A DNA stretch of 50,230 bases from a virus. This document shows, piece after piece, positions 1-10,500 of the stretch (position 1 is its first letter; each line of letters opens with the position of its first letter). The translations under genes and the position numbers were made by a program. Location of the stretch: IMG/VR virus record IMGVR_UViG_3300030012_000996, positions 1 to 50,230 of that record; one strand, 5' to 3'. The notes under the pieces are model-generated. The model did no database searches. It was given only the letters and a program-made list of their open reading frames with translations, and had not been told where the DNA came from.

Positions 1-77
1 GATCCAGTGTCGGTATATTCATAGAAACTGCTTTCCTCTGGCAACCAAAAGGTGTAGCCTGAAAACTCGTTCTTATC
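1..77. repeat. Terminal direct repeat, left copy (circular overlap)
   Basis: Bases 1-77 are identical to 50154-50230. A gene reads through the join without a frame break, so this is the overlap of a closed circle rather than two separate copies. The length of exactly 77 equals a common assembler word size, so it is probably produced by assembly of a circular or circularly permuted molecule and not a biological terminal repeat. Confidence 0.95.
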
Positions 78-647
78 TCTGAATGAATAGTAGTAGTCAT
101 TCGGATCGTAATAGAACTCGTCGGTATCGTCAAAGTGAATGAAGATGTTACCTCTATAAATAGCGCTTCCTTCGTCGTCTGTAGTTTCAGTGTCCTCTAT
201 ATAGACGTTGTACGTAGCCTTTTTAGGTTTCTCTAAGTTTTTACCGGACAGAGCTCGCAAGTCCTGATCATCTAATATGTTTTGATCTGGACCCAGTCCG
301 ATGATTTGCTTGAGTTCTTCTTCTGACAACTTGACTTCCGATTCAGTCTGAATGAAAGTTGACTTATACGGCAAGAAGTAATCTAAATCTTCCTGAAGTT
401 TGAGAACTTCTTCTTCCGTAAGATGATTATCCAAATTGGTTTCAAGCGGCATGTAGAACTTCATAGCCTGCTGTATTCTTTTAGTGTGGTAATCAAGAAA
501 GCCTTTGAAAACGTTTGCCCCCACAACGCGCTCCGTTTTATGGTTAGCTATGTGACTTGCATTGACAAAGGTTTTTTCAAACTTCTCTTTATCCTTAATG
601 AATAGAGAGTGTGAGTGCAATAGTTTCTGTAATACTAAATGGTTCAT
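1..647 (-). CDS. Junction-spanning phage protein, N-terminal part
   Basis: This is the first 215 codons of a 355-residue protein whose remainder lies at 49733-50153. The ATG at 647-645 overlaps the TGA of the upstream 73-residue gene (ATGA), so translation is probably coupled. The N-terminal half is helical and charged; around residues 150-200 there is a run rich in Asp, Tyr and Thr. I do not recognise an enzyme. The C-terminal 45 residues (see the entry at 49733) resemble a tail found in many phage hypothetical proteins. It belongs to leftward unit 1, driven from the motif promoter at 894-937. Closing the circle gives 1,068 bases, an exact multiple of three, which supports the join. Confidence 0.85.
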   Translation of the reverse strand, partial: MNHLVLQKLLHSHSLFIKDKEKFEKTFVNASHIANHKTERVVGANVFKGFLDYHTKRIQQAMKFYMPLETNLDNHLTEEEVLKLQEDLDYFLPYKSTFIQTESEVKLSEEELKQIIGLGPDQNILDDQDLRALSGKNLEKPKKATYNVYIEDTETTDDEGSAIYRGNIFIHFDDTDEFYYDPNDYYYSFRDKNEFSGYTFWLPEESSFYEYTDTG

Positions 648-865
648 GATATTTCACTCAACAATTTATCTTGAACTCTTTCAACCGCCTTGAGATGTTT
701 CCGGGCTGACTTGATTTCAGCTTCGTTTACGGCCCTATTAATAGAGGTGTCATCTTTATACAATTCTCTATTGCCTATGTGCCAACGAAGATTTTCTTCA
801 TAGTCGCAGATCGCGTATTCCAGAGCCATTCTTAAAGACTCCTGTTCTAGTTTAGTAAGTTTCAT
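644..865 (-). CDS. Small hypothetical protein, 73 aa
   Basis: The first gene of leftward unit 1. It has a good ribosome site (TAGGAG, five bases before the ATG) and ends in an ATGA overlap with the junction-spanning gene. The protein is charged and helical, with a Glu/Lys-rich C-terminal half beginning around residue 40 that could form a short coiled coil. I see no known domain. Its place directly behind the strongest copy of the phage promoter (-10 TATAAT at 894-899) suggests early expression. The two-gene unit lies between the head morphogenesis gene and the prohead protease and runs against both, like an inserted accessory unit. Confidence 0.75.
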   Translation of the reverse strand: MKLTKLEQESLRMALEYAICDYEENLRWHIGNRELYKDDTSINRAVNEAEIKSARKHLKAVERVQDKLLSEIS

Positions 866-893
866 TTTATCTCCTAAGTTTTATATTTATCCG

Positions 894-937
894 ATTATAT
901 GCCGATTTAGGAAAAATAGTTAACCTTTTTTGGAATA
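894..937 (-). promoter_or_regulatory. Leftward motif promoter for unit 1 (site S1)
   Basis: The 18-mer at 920-937 differs from the consensus TAAACCTTTTTTGGAATA at one base. Read leftward, its GGTTAA half is followed after 20 bases by a perfect TATAAT (899-894), and the 73-residue gene starts at 865. The same geometry occurs at three other sites. The site also lies upstream of the rightward capsid unit, so it may influence both directions. No clear consensus -35 is present, which points to a needed activator or phage factor; this last step is inference. Confidence 0.65.
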
Positions 938-1004
938 ATAATTTTTTATAAAAGTTTTGACTATATGTTGTGCTTATGTTTTGCTTTATGTACTATATGT
1001 AGAT

Positions 1005-2057
1005 ATGCCTATTCCGAAACCGACAGCTAACGAAAGTAGGCAACAATTTTTAGATAGATGTATGGGAGATGACACTATGACCAGTGAGTATACCGATTCA
1101 GACCAACGCCTAGCTGTCTGTAGCACAAGTTACGATTCAAGCAAAGAAGATTCCATTGAGAATGACGACAAGGAAGAACTACGCAGAGACGTATTTGATA
1201 ATCCCGGGGAAGCAGCAGCCAGAGCAAAAGAAATTGGCTGCGAGGGAATTCATTCACACGACGAAGACGGAAACAAGGTGTTCATGCCTTGCGCTACGCA
1301 TTCCGAGTACGAGGAATTAACAGGCCAGGAAGTCTCGGGCTACAAACCTAAAAAACCTAAAAAAAGCGACGATCAAGAATTAGACAATGTTGCCGAACTA
1401 AAAGAGTCCATTGAAATAAAATCACGCATCAAGGCATATACTGATGACGAGGAAGATAAAAACTATGGCACGTTTGAGGGATACGGCTCCGTTTTCGGTA
1501 ACAAAGATTTAGGAAATGACGTCATTGAGAAAGGCGCATTCGCTAAATCACTAAAGAAAAGAAAACCAGCAAACGTTAAGCTGCTTTATCAGCACAAATC
1601 TGATATGCCTATCGGAGTCTTTGACGAAATAAAAGAAGACGATCACGGACTGGTTGTTAAAGGTAGGTTGGCTCTAAAGACACAAGCAGGAGCCGAAGCC
1701 TACGAATTATTAAAAATGGGAGCCCTTGACGGCCTATCAATAGGTTTCAGGGTAAACCCTAAAGAAGTTTCATACGATAAGCGCGGTAACAAGCGAATTA
1801 TCAAAGAAGTAGATTTAATGGAAGTAAGCCTAGTAACTTTCCCGATGAACCCACAGGCAACTGTGAGATCGGTAAAAGGTGAACAGTATTCCATAAGAGA
1901 ATGGGAGAATGGACTGCGTGATGCATTCAGCTTATCTCGTTCAGAAGCAAAGGTTGCTGCAAAGGCAGTGACTAAGTGTTTTGATCAACGAGAGGTTGAT
2001 GAAAGTGCAGAACTGGTAGAAGCCATAAAAGAACTAACTTTAACCTTAAAATCTTAA
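1005..2057 (+). CDS. HK97-family prohead protease with N-terminal accessory modules
   Basis: This serine protease matures the capsid by cutting the N-terminal scaffold of the major capsid protein. With the ATG at 1005 the product has 350 residues. The S78-type core lies at about 135-300, with the likely catalytic His197 (in YQHKSDMPIG) and Ser245 (in GLSIGFR), followed by the EVSLVTFPMNP strand. Two extra modules come first: residues 1-45 with the pattern ESRQQFLDRCM and AVC, and about 60-105 with GCEGIHSH and FMPC. An upstream TTG at 957 would add 16 residues, but that stretch looks like promoter DNA (TTGACT). It is followed by the capsid gene, as is standard. Confidence 0.9.
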   Translation: MPIPKPTANESRQQFLDRCMGDDTMTSEYTDSDQRLAVCSTSYDSSKEDSIENDDKEELRRDVFDNPGEAAARAKEIGCEGIHSHDEDGNKVFMPCATHSEYEELTGQEVSGYKPKKPKKSDDQELDNVAELKESIEIKSRIKAYTDDEEDKNYGTFEGYGSVFGNKDLGNDVIEKGAFAKSLKKRKPANVKLLYQHKSDMPIGVFDEIKEDDHGLVVKGRLALKTQAGAEAYELLKMGALDGLSIGFRVNPKEVSYDKRGNKRIIKEVDLMEVSLVTFPMNPQATVRSVKGEQYSIREWENGLRDAFSLSRSEAKVAAKAVTKCFDQREVDESAELVEAIKELTLTLKS

Positions 2058-2069
2058 TAGGAGTAAATT

Positions 2070-3284
2070 ATGTCGGAAGATATAAAGAACGCTATTTCAG
2101 ACTTAGGTCAAACCTTTGAAGAATTTAAAAAGGTCAATGACGAAAGACTGGAAAACATTGAGAAAGGCGATAGTTCAGCATATAACGAAGAAAAATTAGC
2201 CAAGTTAGAAGCCAAACTGGATTCTTACGAGGAAATGAACCAGAAGTTAACAACTGCTGAAGCTAACGCTGAACAAATCAAGGAGCAAGTTTCCAAAATT
2301 GAGACTATGGTCACCAGACCAGACTCAGGCTTTGAAAGCAAGCAAGTTGATGAGTATCTCAACGCTTTTGACAAATATTGCAGAAAAGGCATTGACGGCC
2401 TAGACGCAGTAGAGAAGAAAGCGCTAACAGTCAGCAATGACACAACAGGCGGATATTTAGCACCACCTGAGTACGTGAGAGAATTGTTAAAAACAATTAC
2501 TGAAATCTCACCTATCAGAAGTATTGCTAGAGTTCGTTCCACAGGCGCAAGAAGCATCCAAATCCCAAAAAGAGACGGACAGTTTTCAGCACAGTGGGTA
2601 TCAGAAACTGGCACTAGAAGTGAAACAACTGGCTACACAGTCGGCTTAGAAGAACTACCTGCACACGAAATGTATGCATTGGTTGATATTTCCGAGCAAG
2701 ACTTAGAAGACACAGTGTTTGACTTAGAAGCTGAAATGCAATCAGAGTTCGCAGAGCAATTTGCAAAAGCTGAAGGCAACGCATTTGTAGTCGGCGACGC
2801 AATAGGAAAACCTCATGGATTCATGGATCACTCAGGCGTGGGACATGTTAATTCAGGAAGCGCTTCTGCTGTAACTGCTGACGGACTTATTTCATTGGTA
2901 CACAACATTAAGTCTGACTACACAAGAAACGGTACTTTCGTTTTCAATAGAGCTACTTTAGCTTCTATCAGGAAATTAAAAGATACTGCTGGTCAGTACG
3001 TGTTCCAAACTGGAATGATGCTAGGTGGAAACATGGTTAACACCATTCTAGGCCACCCATACGTTGAAGCTACCGATATGCCAAGCGAAGGTTCTAACAC
3101 TTTCCCAGTTGCTTTCGGTGATTTCAGAAGAGCCTATATGATCGTTGATAGAGTAAATCTTGCTGTATTGCGTGATCCATTCACACAAGCTACAACTGGT
3201 AATGTAAGATACATTGCTAGAAAGCGTGTTGGTGGTCAGGTAATCCAGAAGGAAGCTATCAATAAACTTAAATGTTCTACTTAA
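2070..3284 (+). CDS. Major capsid protein, HK97 fold
   Basis: The main shell protein, 404 residues, of the phage_capsid family. Residues 1-100 are a Glu/Lys-rich coiled coil, the delta (scaffold) domain that the upstream protease should remove. The conserved shell domain starts near residue 110 (GGYLAPPEYVRELL) and includes the E-loop/P-domain region with RSIARV, QWVSETG and the C-terminal GDFRRAYMIVDR and RYIARKRVGG signatures. The ribosome site GGAG precedes the ATG. An intrinsic terminator at 3770 follows the next gene, so capsid and decoration genes can be transcribed in excess over the fibre and tail genes. Confidence 0.95.
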   Translation: MSEDIKNAISDLGQTFEEFKKVNDERLENIEKGDSSAYNEEKLAKLEAKLDSYEEMNQKLTTAEANAEQIKEQVSKIETMVTRPDSGFESKQVDEYLNAFDKYCRKGIDGLDAVEKKALTVSNDTTGGYLAPPEYVRELLKTITEISPIRSIARVRSTGARSIQIPKRDGQFSAQWVSETGTRSETTGYTVGLEELPAHEMYALVDISEQDLEDTVFDLEAEMQSEFAEQFAKAEGNAFVVGDAIGKPHGFMDHSGVGHVNSGSASAVTADGLISLVHNIKSDYTRNGTFVFNRATLASIRKLKDTAGQYVFQTGMMLGGNMVNTILGHPYVEATDMPSEGSNTFPVAFGDFRRAYMIVDRVNLAVLRDPFTQATTGNVRYIARKRVGGQVIQKEAINKLKCST

Positions 3285-3294
3285 GGGGTAAACT

Positions 3295-3756
3295 ATGCAA
3301 GATTTAACAAATAATATTGTCGTAGAGAACTCAATCATCAACGCTGTCAAAACTGCTGCTGCTAACGGCACAGGAATTGACCTTAAAGGCTTTGAAGAGG
3401 CTACCGCTATAGTAAGCGTGGGTGCAGAGGGCGATACGCTTTCTTCATCAGTTTACTTTGAAATATCACTAGAGCACTCTGATGATGATTCAACTTATAC
3501 CGATTGCGTACAAGCTGATATTATCAACGGAACTATCGCGGCTGGTGGTATCTGGTTGAAACTGGACGGCACCACTGACGGTGATCCAGGAACAGCTGGT
3601 GGTCAATGGCAGCTTGGTTATGTAGGTGGTAAGAGATACGTAAGATTGGTACTTGCTAAGACAGGTACTCATTCTAACGGTACTCCTATCAGCGGACTAA
3701 TTGTCAAGAGCAGACCTCGTGTCGCTCCTAAGACAAACGTCGTACATAACGCTTAA
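3295..3756 (+). CDS. Putative capsid decoration or minor head protein
   Basis: A 153-residue, beta-rich protein placed immediately after the capsid gene and before a terminator. It has the pattern FEEATAIVSVG, YFEISLEHSDDDSTYTDC and GKRYVRLVLAKTGTHS, typical of a protein family often found next to HK97-type capsid genes. A decoration or stabilising role at the shell surface is inferred from position and beta-strand pattern; no enzymatic motif is visible. It shares the strong-expression slot with the capsid protein. The alternative is a head-completion protein. Confidence 0.65.
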   Translation: MQDLTNNIVVENSIINAVKTAAANGTGIDLKGFEEATAIVSVGAEGDTLSSSVYFEISLEHSDDDSTYTDCVQADIINGTIAAGGIWLKLDGTTDGDPGTAGGQWQLGYVGGKRYVRLVLAKTGTHSNGTPISGLIVKSRPRVAPKTNVVHNA

Positions 3757-3769
3757 TTGGGCAAATCTC

Positions 3770-3796
3770 GGGGGGCGTAAAAACCCCCCTCTTTTA
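3770..3796 (+). terminator. Intrinsic terminator behind the capsid pair
   Basis: GGGGGG (3770-3775) pairs with CCCCCC (3784-3789) around an eight-base loop and is followed by TCTTTT. It sits inside unit 2, just after the capsid and decoration genes, so it probably lets only part of the transcripts continue into the fibre genes. Confidence 0.8.
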
Positions 3797-3807
3797 GGGT
3801 ATTAACA

Positions 3808-4176
3808 ATGGCAAGAACATTCAAAATTATAGTTCCTAAGCCTGCTTCGGCTAATAAAAACGGAACAGACGTAAGACTTTACACGGCTGACGAAATCGTC
3901 AAATCTGAGGGCAAGTGGCAAGACGAGGTCATGGAAACCTTCGTAGAAAACGGTTGGGCCCTTGAAGTAAAAGTTGATTCAGCAGAAGAAGCTGTAGAAG
4001 TAGAGGCAGAAGTCAAAGAAGTAAAAAGAGCAAGAAATTCAAAAGGTCAACTTCAAGGCGACGATCCAAGCACTCCTGATGTAAACGAAGCATGGGAAGG
4101 CGGCAAAGCGCCAAAGAAAACTACTGCAAAAAAGAAAACTACTAAAAAGAAAACAACAAAGAAAGCATCAAGTTAA
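3808..4176 (+). CDS. Small virion-region protein with lysine-rich tail
   Basis: A 122-residue protein. Residues 1-60 look folded (FKIIVPKPASANKNGTDVRL, a YTADEI turn), residues 60-78 are acidic, and about 80-105 carries the pattern ARNSKGQLQGDDPSTPDVNE followed by AWEGGKAP, a motif widespread in small phage structural proteins. The last 20 residues are almost only Lys and Thr in KKTT repeats, like a histone H1 tail, and could bind DNA or the inner capsid surface. The function is not known; a head-associated role is inferred from position. A weak hairpin (4213-4226) lies between this gene and the next. Confidence 0.65.
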   Translation: MARTFKIIVPKPASANKNGTDVRLYTADEIVKSEGKWQDEVMETFVENGWALEVKVDSAEEAVEVEAEVKEVKRARNSKGQLQGDDPSTPDVNEAWEGGKAPKKTTAKKKTTKKKTTKKASS

Positions 4177-4246
4177 ATTCTTTGTTATAGTAAAACGAGC
4201 AGATGCTTTGAAATGGTAGATACCATGCAATTTATAGGAAGTTTTA

Positions 4247-4597
4247 ATGAGTGCAGGTTATCATCATTTCATAATAGAGCAGGGGGCTACATTTGGTCAG
4301 ACCCTTACGCTCAAGGATTCGTCAGACGCATTAATTAATCTAACAGGTTTTTCCGGTGCTATGCAGCTTAGGGAAAATCCAGACGCTTCGTCAGCAGTTT
4401 TAGAAATCACAACAGCGAACAGTCGTATGACTATGGGCGGAAACGCAGGAACTATAACGCTTGCTGTAAGCGCAACAGATACGGCAGCATTGACAGCATC
4501 TGACGGAGTTTTTGACCTAGAAATAACAAGTGGAGCCGGAGTTGTTACTAGGCTCATTGAAGGAACTTACAGCATAAGAAGGAATATAACCAGATGA
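4247..4597 (+). CDS. Small beta-rich protein preceding the long fibre
   Basis: A 116-residue protein with the pattern FIIEQGATFGQTLTLKDSSD, LTGFSGAMQLRENPDASS and FDLEITSG, resembling short beta-sandwich proteins that lie beside fibre or baseplate genes in many phages. The ribosome site is AGGAAG. Its stop overlaps the start of the 1974-residue fibre gene (ATGA), so the two are probably made in a fixed ratio and may form one structure, with this protein joining fibre to tail. The role is inferred from linkage; no catalytic motif is seen. Confidence 0.6.
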   Translation: MSAGYHHFIIEQGATFGQTLTLKDSSDALINLTGFSGAMQLRENPDASSAVLEITTANSRMTMGGNAGTITLAVSATDTAALTASDGVFDLEITSGAGVVTRLIEGTYSIRRNITR

Positions 4598-7500
4598 GTG
4601 CGGTTGATTCCATAACAATTACCAATACCGACCAGACAAATCAGATAGAGATAACATCTACTGACGGGATCACGATAACAACTGTAGGTACTCAAGGTTT
4701 AGCAGGACCGAGCGCAATAATGAGTCGTGGTTTAGACCAGACCACAGCAACATCTACAAACAACGGCGCATTGCTTGTCTACGATCATGGCAACGAGAAA
4801 TGGACTGCATCAAACACAAGCGCAGCACAATCACTTACACAATTAATCTATAACCTTCAAATTGGTGGCGGTGGAACGACTGTAACAACCATACTTGATC
4901 AAGACAACATGTCATCTAATAGTGCTACGGCGCTTGCCACACAACAAAGCATAAAGGCCTATGTTGACAGCCAAGTAACAGCACAAGACTTAGACTTAAC
5001 GGACGGTGACGGAAACAACCTTTCAATTGACCTTGATTCGCAAACATTAGGACTGATAGGTGGCGACGGAATTGATTCAACTATTAGTAGTACAAACTTC
5101 ACATTTAGTCTTGATTCAACAGTAACTAGATTATCAGCGCATCAGACATTAACAAACAAAACGCTTACGAGCCCAGTCTTAAATGGCACTCTTTCAGGAA
5201 CAGCTTTTCTTGACGAGGACAATTTTGCGTCAAACAGCGCAACAGCAGTAGCATCTCAACAATCTATTAAAGCATTTGTTGAGGCAGCTATTACAGCAGA
5301 AGATTTAGACATTACTGACGGTAGCAACAACGGCTCTATTGATTTAGATTCAGAAACACTTGGTATATTAGGCGGTACAGGATTAACTTCTAGTCTTAGC
5401 GGTAATAACATTACCTTAGCAATAGATAGCACCGTAGCAACGCTTACAGGCACGCAGACGCTAACAAATAAGACATTAACTGCACCAGTCATTGCTACAA
5501 TCAGCAATTCTGGAACGGTAACGCTTCCTACAGGAACTGAAACACTTGTAGGTCGTGCAACGACAGATACACTTACGAATAAGACGCTTACTGCGCCAAC
5601 AATTAATTCGCCAAAGTTAAATGATTCAACAACCGTAACTACTACAGGCGCGGAACTAAATATTCTTGACGGCGGAACTTCTGCATCATCTGTGGTGATA
5701 GTAGACGCAGATCAAATCATTGTTAATGATAATGGAACAATGAAACAGATCGCTGTTACTAGGCTAGACACATATGTTTCAGGCACGACAGCAACGCTAA
5801 CCAATAAAACACTAACAAGCCCGGTATTGAACGGAACTCTATCTGGAAACGCATTCCTGGACGAAGACGATATGTCTTCAAACTCGGCTACGAAGGTTGC
5901 ATCGCAGCAAAGTATTAAGGCTTACGTAGACGCACAACTTACTGCGCAGGACTTGGACGTTTCCGACGGCAGCAACGACATATCAATAGACTTAGACAGC
6001 GAGAGTCTTACTTTAGCTGGTGGAACCGGCCTAACATCTACAGCAAATACAAATACAGTTACTTTTGCAATAGACGGAACCGTAGCAACACTTGCAGGAA
6101 GCCAGACATTAACAAATAAGACCATAGACGTTGACAATAACACGCTGTCAAACATAGAGGTAGACAACTTAAAATCCGGTGTCCTAGACACTGATTTAAC
6201 GAGCGTGGCTGCGACAGATACCACTATTGCTTCTGCTAAGGCCATAAAAACCTACGTTGATAGTCAAGTTACTGCGCAAGACTTAGACATTTCGGACGGA
6301 TCAAATAGCATAGCTATTGATCTTGATAGTGAAACTCTATCTTTGCTCGGTGGAACTGGAATTACGTCTACAGCTTCAAACAACGGTGTTACGTTCGCGA
6401 TAGGTCAATCGGTTGGAACCTCTGACAACGTACAGTTTGGAACCGTTACGGCGGCCTTAAGCGGAAATGCAAGTACGGCTACAGCACTAGAGACAGCAAG
6501 AAACATAGGCGGAGTTTCTTTTGACGGAACATCAAGCATTAATCTGCCAGGAGTTAACGCGACTGGTAATCAGGACACTAGCGGTAATGCGGCAACGGCT
6601 ACAGCTTTAGCAACTGGTCGCACAATAGCCCTTAGTGGAGACGTGACTGCCTCTGGCGTTAGTTTTGACGGAACAGGTAACATAAGCCTAACTACAACAA
6701 TTGCTGCAAATAGCGTGGCTCTGGGAACAGACACCACAGGTGATTATGTAGGAACAATCACCGGAGGTACCGGTATTGATTCGTCTGGGGCAACTAGCGG
6801 TGAAGGAATAGCGCACACTCTAAGCCTTGATCTGAATGAACTAGCCACTGAAACAACTATAGCTGATGATGACTTCATAGCTATGGTGGACGCTACCGAT
6901 AGCGCAAGTGGGAAAATTACATTTGAAAACTTAGAAGATGCCATATTTAGCTCTGTTAGCGGTGATATTGCAATAGCGGAAGACGGAACGGCTACTATAC
7001 AGGCAAACAGTGTTGCTCTAAGTACAGATACAACCGGTAATTATGTAGCTGGAATAAGCGGTACCACTAATGAGATAGAGGTATCAGGTTCAGGAAGCGA
7101 GGGCGCATCTGTAACTATAGGCTTGCCAGACAACGTAACAATATCAGGCAATCTAACTGTAAATGGTACGACGACCACTACAGACACTAATGAACTTCAT
7201 GTAAACGACCCATTAATTAAGTTAGCAAAAGATAATACAGCCAATTCAATTGACATAGGCTTTTACGGACAATATAGGGCATCAGGTTCCAACAATCAAT
7301 TTACAGGTTTATTCAGGGACCAAAACGATAGCGGTAAATACAAGCTATTTGAATTGCTAGAAGCAGAGCCCACAACTACAGTCAACACAAGCGGTACTGG
7401 TTACCAAGCTGCAACCTTAGTAGCTAATTTTGAAGGCCCACTAACAGGTAACGCATCAACTGCTACTGCATTAGCAACAGCGAGAGCAATCGCACTTTCA

Positions 7501-10500
7501 GGAGACGTAGTTGGAACAGCGAACTTTGACGGTTCTGCAGGCATATCAATAAGCACGACCATACAAGCAAACTCTGTAGCATTGGGAACCGACACGACTG
7601 GAAACTATGTAGCTACTATCGCAGGCACATCTAACGAAATTGAAGTAAGCGGTAGCGGAAGCGAAACAGCTGCCGTAACCATAGGCTTACCTGCTGCAAC
7701 CGAAGTTACAACTTCTTTAGGCGTAGGTGGAGGCTCAACTAACGGAGTCGTTATAGAACAAGGCGCAATCAAGATCAAGAATGGCGGCACACAGTCAAAC
7801 ATTCTATTCTATTGCGAGTCCAGTAACGCCCACTATGTAAAATTACAAGCCCCAGCGCATAGCGCATTCAGTGGCAATCCGACGTTAACACTACCGGCAA
7901 CTACAGGAACCATAGTCGCTTCAGGCGATAGCGGTACGGTTAGTAATACCATGTTGGCAAATTCAAGCGTCAACTTTGGTGGCGTAAGTCTTGCACTAGG
8001 AGCGAGCGATACAACTCCTGCGTTTAACCTACAAGATGCGACTGGTTATCCAACTTCGTCTTTGACTGGGACGATTACCAATTCGCAACTAGCAGGCAGT
8101 ATAGCTAATAGCAAATTAGCCAACTCCTCAGTCAGCTTTGGCGGTATTTCGCTTGCTCTCGGTGCTTCTGATGCAACACCAGCTTTTGACCTATCAGATG
8201 CTACAAACTACCCGACTAGCAGTCTTTCTGGAACAATTACAAACGCCCAGCTTGCCGGGTCCATTGCTAACTCTAAACTATCAAACAGTGCCATAACTGT
8301 AAGCGACGGCTCTAACACTACCGCCGTTGCACTAGGCAGCACGATAACTTTTGCTGCAGGCGAAGGACTGGACGTAGCTGAAAGCTCTGGAACTGTAACT
8401 TTTTCTGCAGAAGACGCAACGAGTTCTAATAAGGGCGTAGCTTCATTCACAAGCGATTTTTCTGTTAGCAGTGGCGCAGTATCTCTTGGTGCTTCAGGTG
8501 TAACCGCAGCGAGCTATGGAAGCGCTACAGCAGTTCCAGTCGTAACCATTGATGCTAAAGGTAGAGTTACAAGTGCCACAACCGCAGCAATATCAACAAG
8601 TTTTACTTTAACAGACGGATCAAATAACCAGACTATATCAGGTGGTGACACCCTAACAGTTGCGGGAACAAGCAACGAGGTGGACGTAGCGGTAAGCGCT
8701 ACCGACACACTTACTATTGGGTTGCCTAATGACGTTACTATTTCTAATAATTTAACAGTAAGTGGAAACTTATCTGTTACCGGTACTACAACACAGACAG
8801 GTTCAGTTGTAACAGACAATAACTTTACCGGCCTGACAAACGCGAACAGCGCCAACTCTACTGACTTCGGTTTCTATGGTAAGTATGTCGTATCTAGCAC
8901 AACAAAATACGCAGGTATTTACTATGATGCTTCCGATAGCGGAACGTTCAAGATATTTAAAGATACACAGACTGCGCCTAGCACAACGGTAAATGCTAGT
9001 GCAACTGGATATGCGGCAGCCGATCTTGTAATCGCGGGCCTTACAACTAGCGGAATAACGATTGGAAGTACGGCAGTTACATCAACCGCAGCAGAACTTA
9101 ATATCCTGGACGGCGTAACTTCTACTGCAGCAGAGATAAATATATTAGACGGGGTAACAGCTACCACTTCAGAAATAAACATTCTTGACGGCGATACAAG
9201 CGCTTCAAGCACAACGCTCGCTGACGCCGACAGGGTTGTAGTAAACGACAACGGAACCATGAAACAGGTCGCACTTACCGACTTTGAAACATACTTTGAG
9301 TCTGCCTTAGACACTCTAAACAATGTTACAAGCATAGGAACTCTCGGATCGCTAACTGTTAGTGGAGACGTAACAGTTGATACGAACACACTTAAGGTTG
9401 ACAGTTCAAATAACCGTGTAGGTATAGGAAATGCCTCGCCTGATGTTTCTTTGGATATAGGCTCGTTTACTGACGCTATACACGTACCGGTAGGGACCAC
9501 TGCACAAAGGCCCGGTAGTCCCGCAGCAGGTTACTTTAGATACAACAGCACAACAAGCAAGTTTGAGGGTTACACAGATGAATGGGGCGAGATAGCAGGC
9601 GGTGGCGGTGCTTCAGCTATGGAGACCAACAACTTCACTGGCGACGGAAGCACTACAGCTTTCACACTAAGCAGTTCTGTAAGTAGTGAAGATGACTTAA
9701 TAGTATTCATAGAGGGCGTATTCCAGAATAAAGCTGACTATGCGGCAAGCGGAACTACTATCACATTTGATACCGCGCCAGCTAATACAAGAAAGGTAGT
9801 CGTATTCCATATTAGGAGTTCAATATCAGGCTCTAGCGTATTACAGAACGGATTTACCGGAGACGGCTCAACAACGGCTTTTACTCTAAGCGCGGCGCCT
9901 AACAACGAAAACAATACGCAGGTATACCTAAACGGTGTTTACCAAAACAAAAGCACCTATTCTACAAGTGGAACAACACTAACATTTAGCACCGCTCCAG
10001 CTAACGGGGTTGCGATTGAAGTAATAGTTTTATCGCAGACAACAATTAATGTGCCTGCATCAAACGCAGTCACCACAAGTACGATAGCAGACGGAAATGT
10101 AACGACAAATAAAATAAATGATGATGCGGTAACACTTGCGAAAATGGCAGGACTCGCTAGAGGAAAGCTAATCGTAGGAGACGCATCGGGCAACCCAAGC
10201 GCATTAGCTCTGGGCGCTGCAAACTACGTACTTACGTCGGACGGAAACGATGTTACGTGGGCCGCTTCACAAGTAGAAGAATCGCCCTCGTTTACAGGTA
10301 ATGTAGCAGTCGGAGGAACTCTCGGTGTAACAGGAACAGCAACATTCTCCGGATTAGTTGACGCGGCTACAATAGACGGGGAAAATTTTAAAGTAAACGG
10401 AGCCCAAGGATCAGACGGGCAATTATTAACATCTACTGGTTCTGGAGTAGCGTGGGAAGACGCACCGTCCAGTGGAGCATCTAAAGGTTTAGCTCTAGCT

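Noticed and set aside
1-77. The 77-base end repeat as a biological terminal redundancy
   Set aside because: Exactly one assembler word length and within the coding sequence of a gene; T7-like terminal repeats are normally longer and usually lie near early promoters or terminase sites.
957-1004. An upstream TTG start for the prohead protease adding 16 residues
   Set aside because: The added residues are hydrophobic with two Cys and unlike the family; the DNA holds TTGACT and A/T-rich promoter-like sequence, and the ATG at 1005 begins the known module.
4213-4226. Perfect palindrome ATGGTA-GA-TACCAT before the 116-residue gene as a terminator
   Set aside because: No T run follows, it is AT-balanced and short, and the following genes are clearly part of the same unit.
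8514-9500. Long leftward open frames opposite the giant fibre gene (113 and 192 codons)
   Set aside because: They are Val/Ser/Leu/Pro-rich mirror images of a Thr/Ser/Asn-rich repeat gene, have no ribosome sites, and lie wholly inside an unbroken 1974-codon gene.
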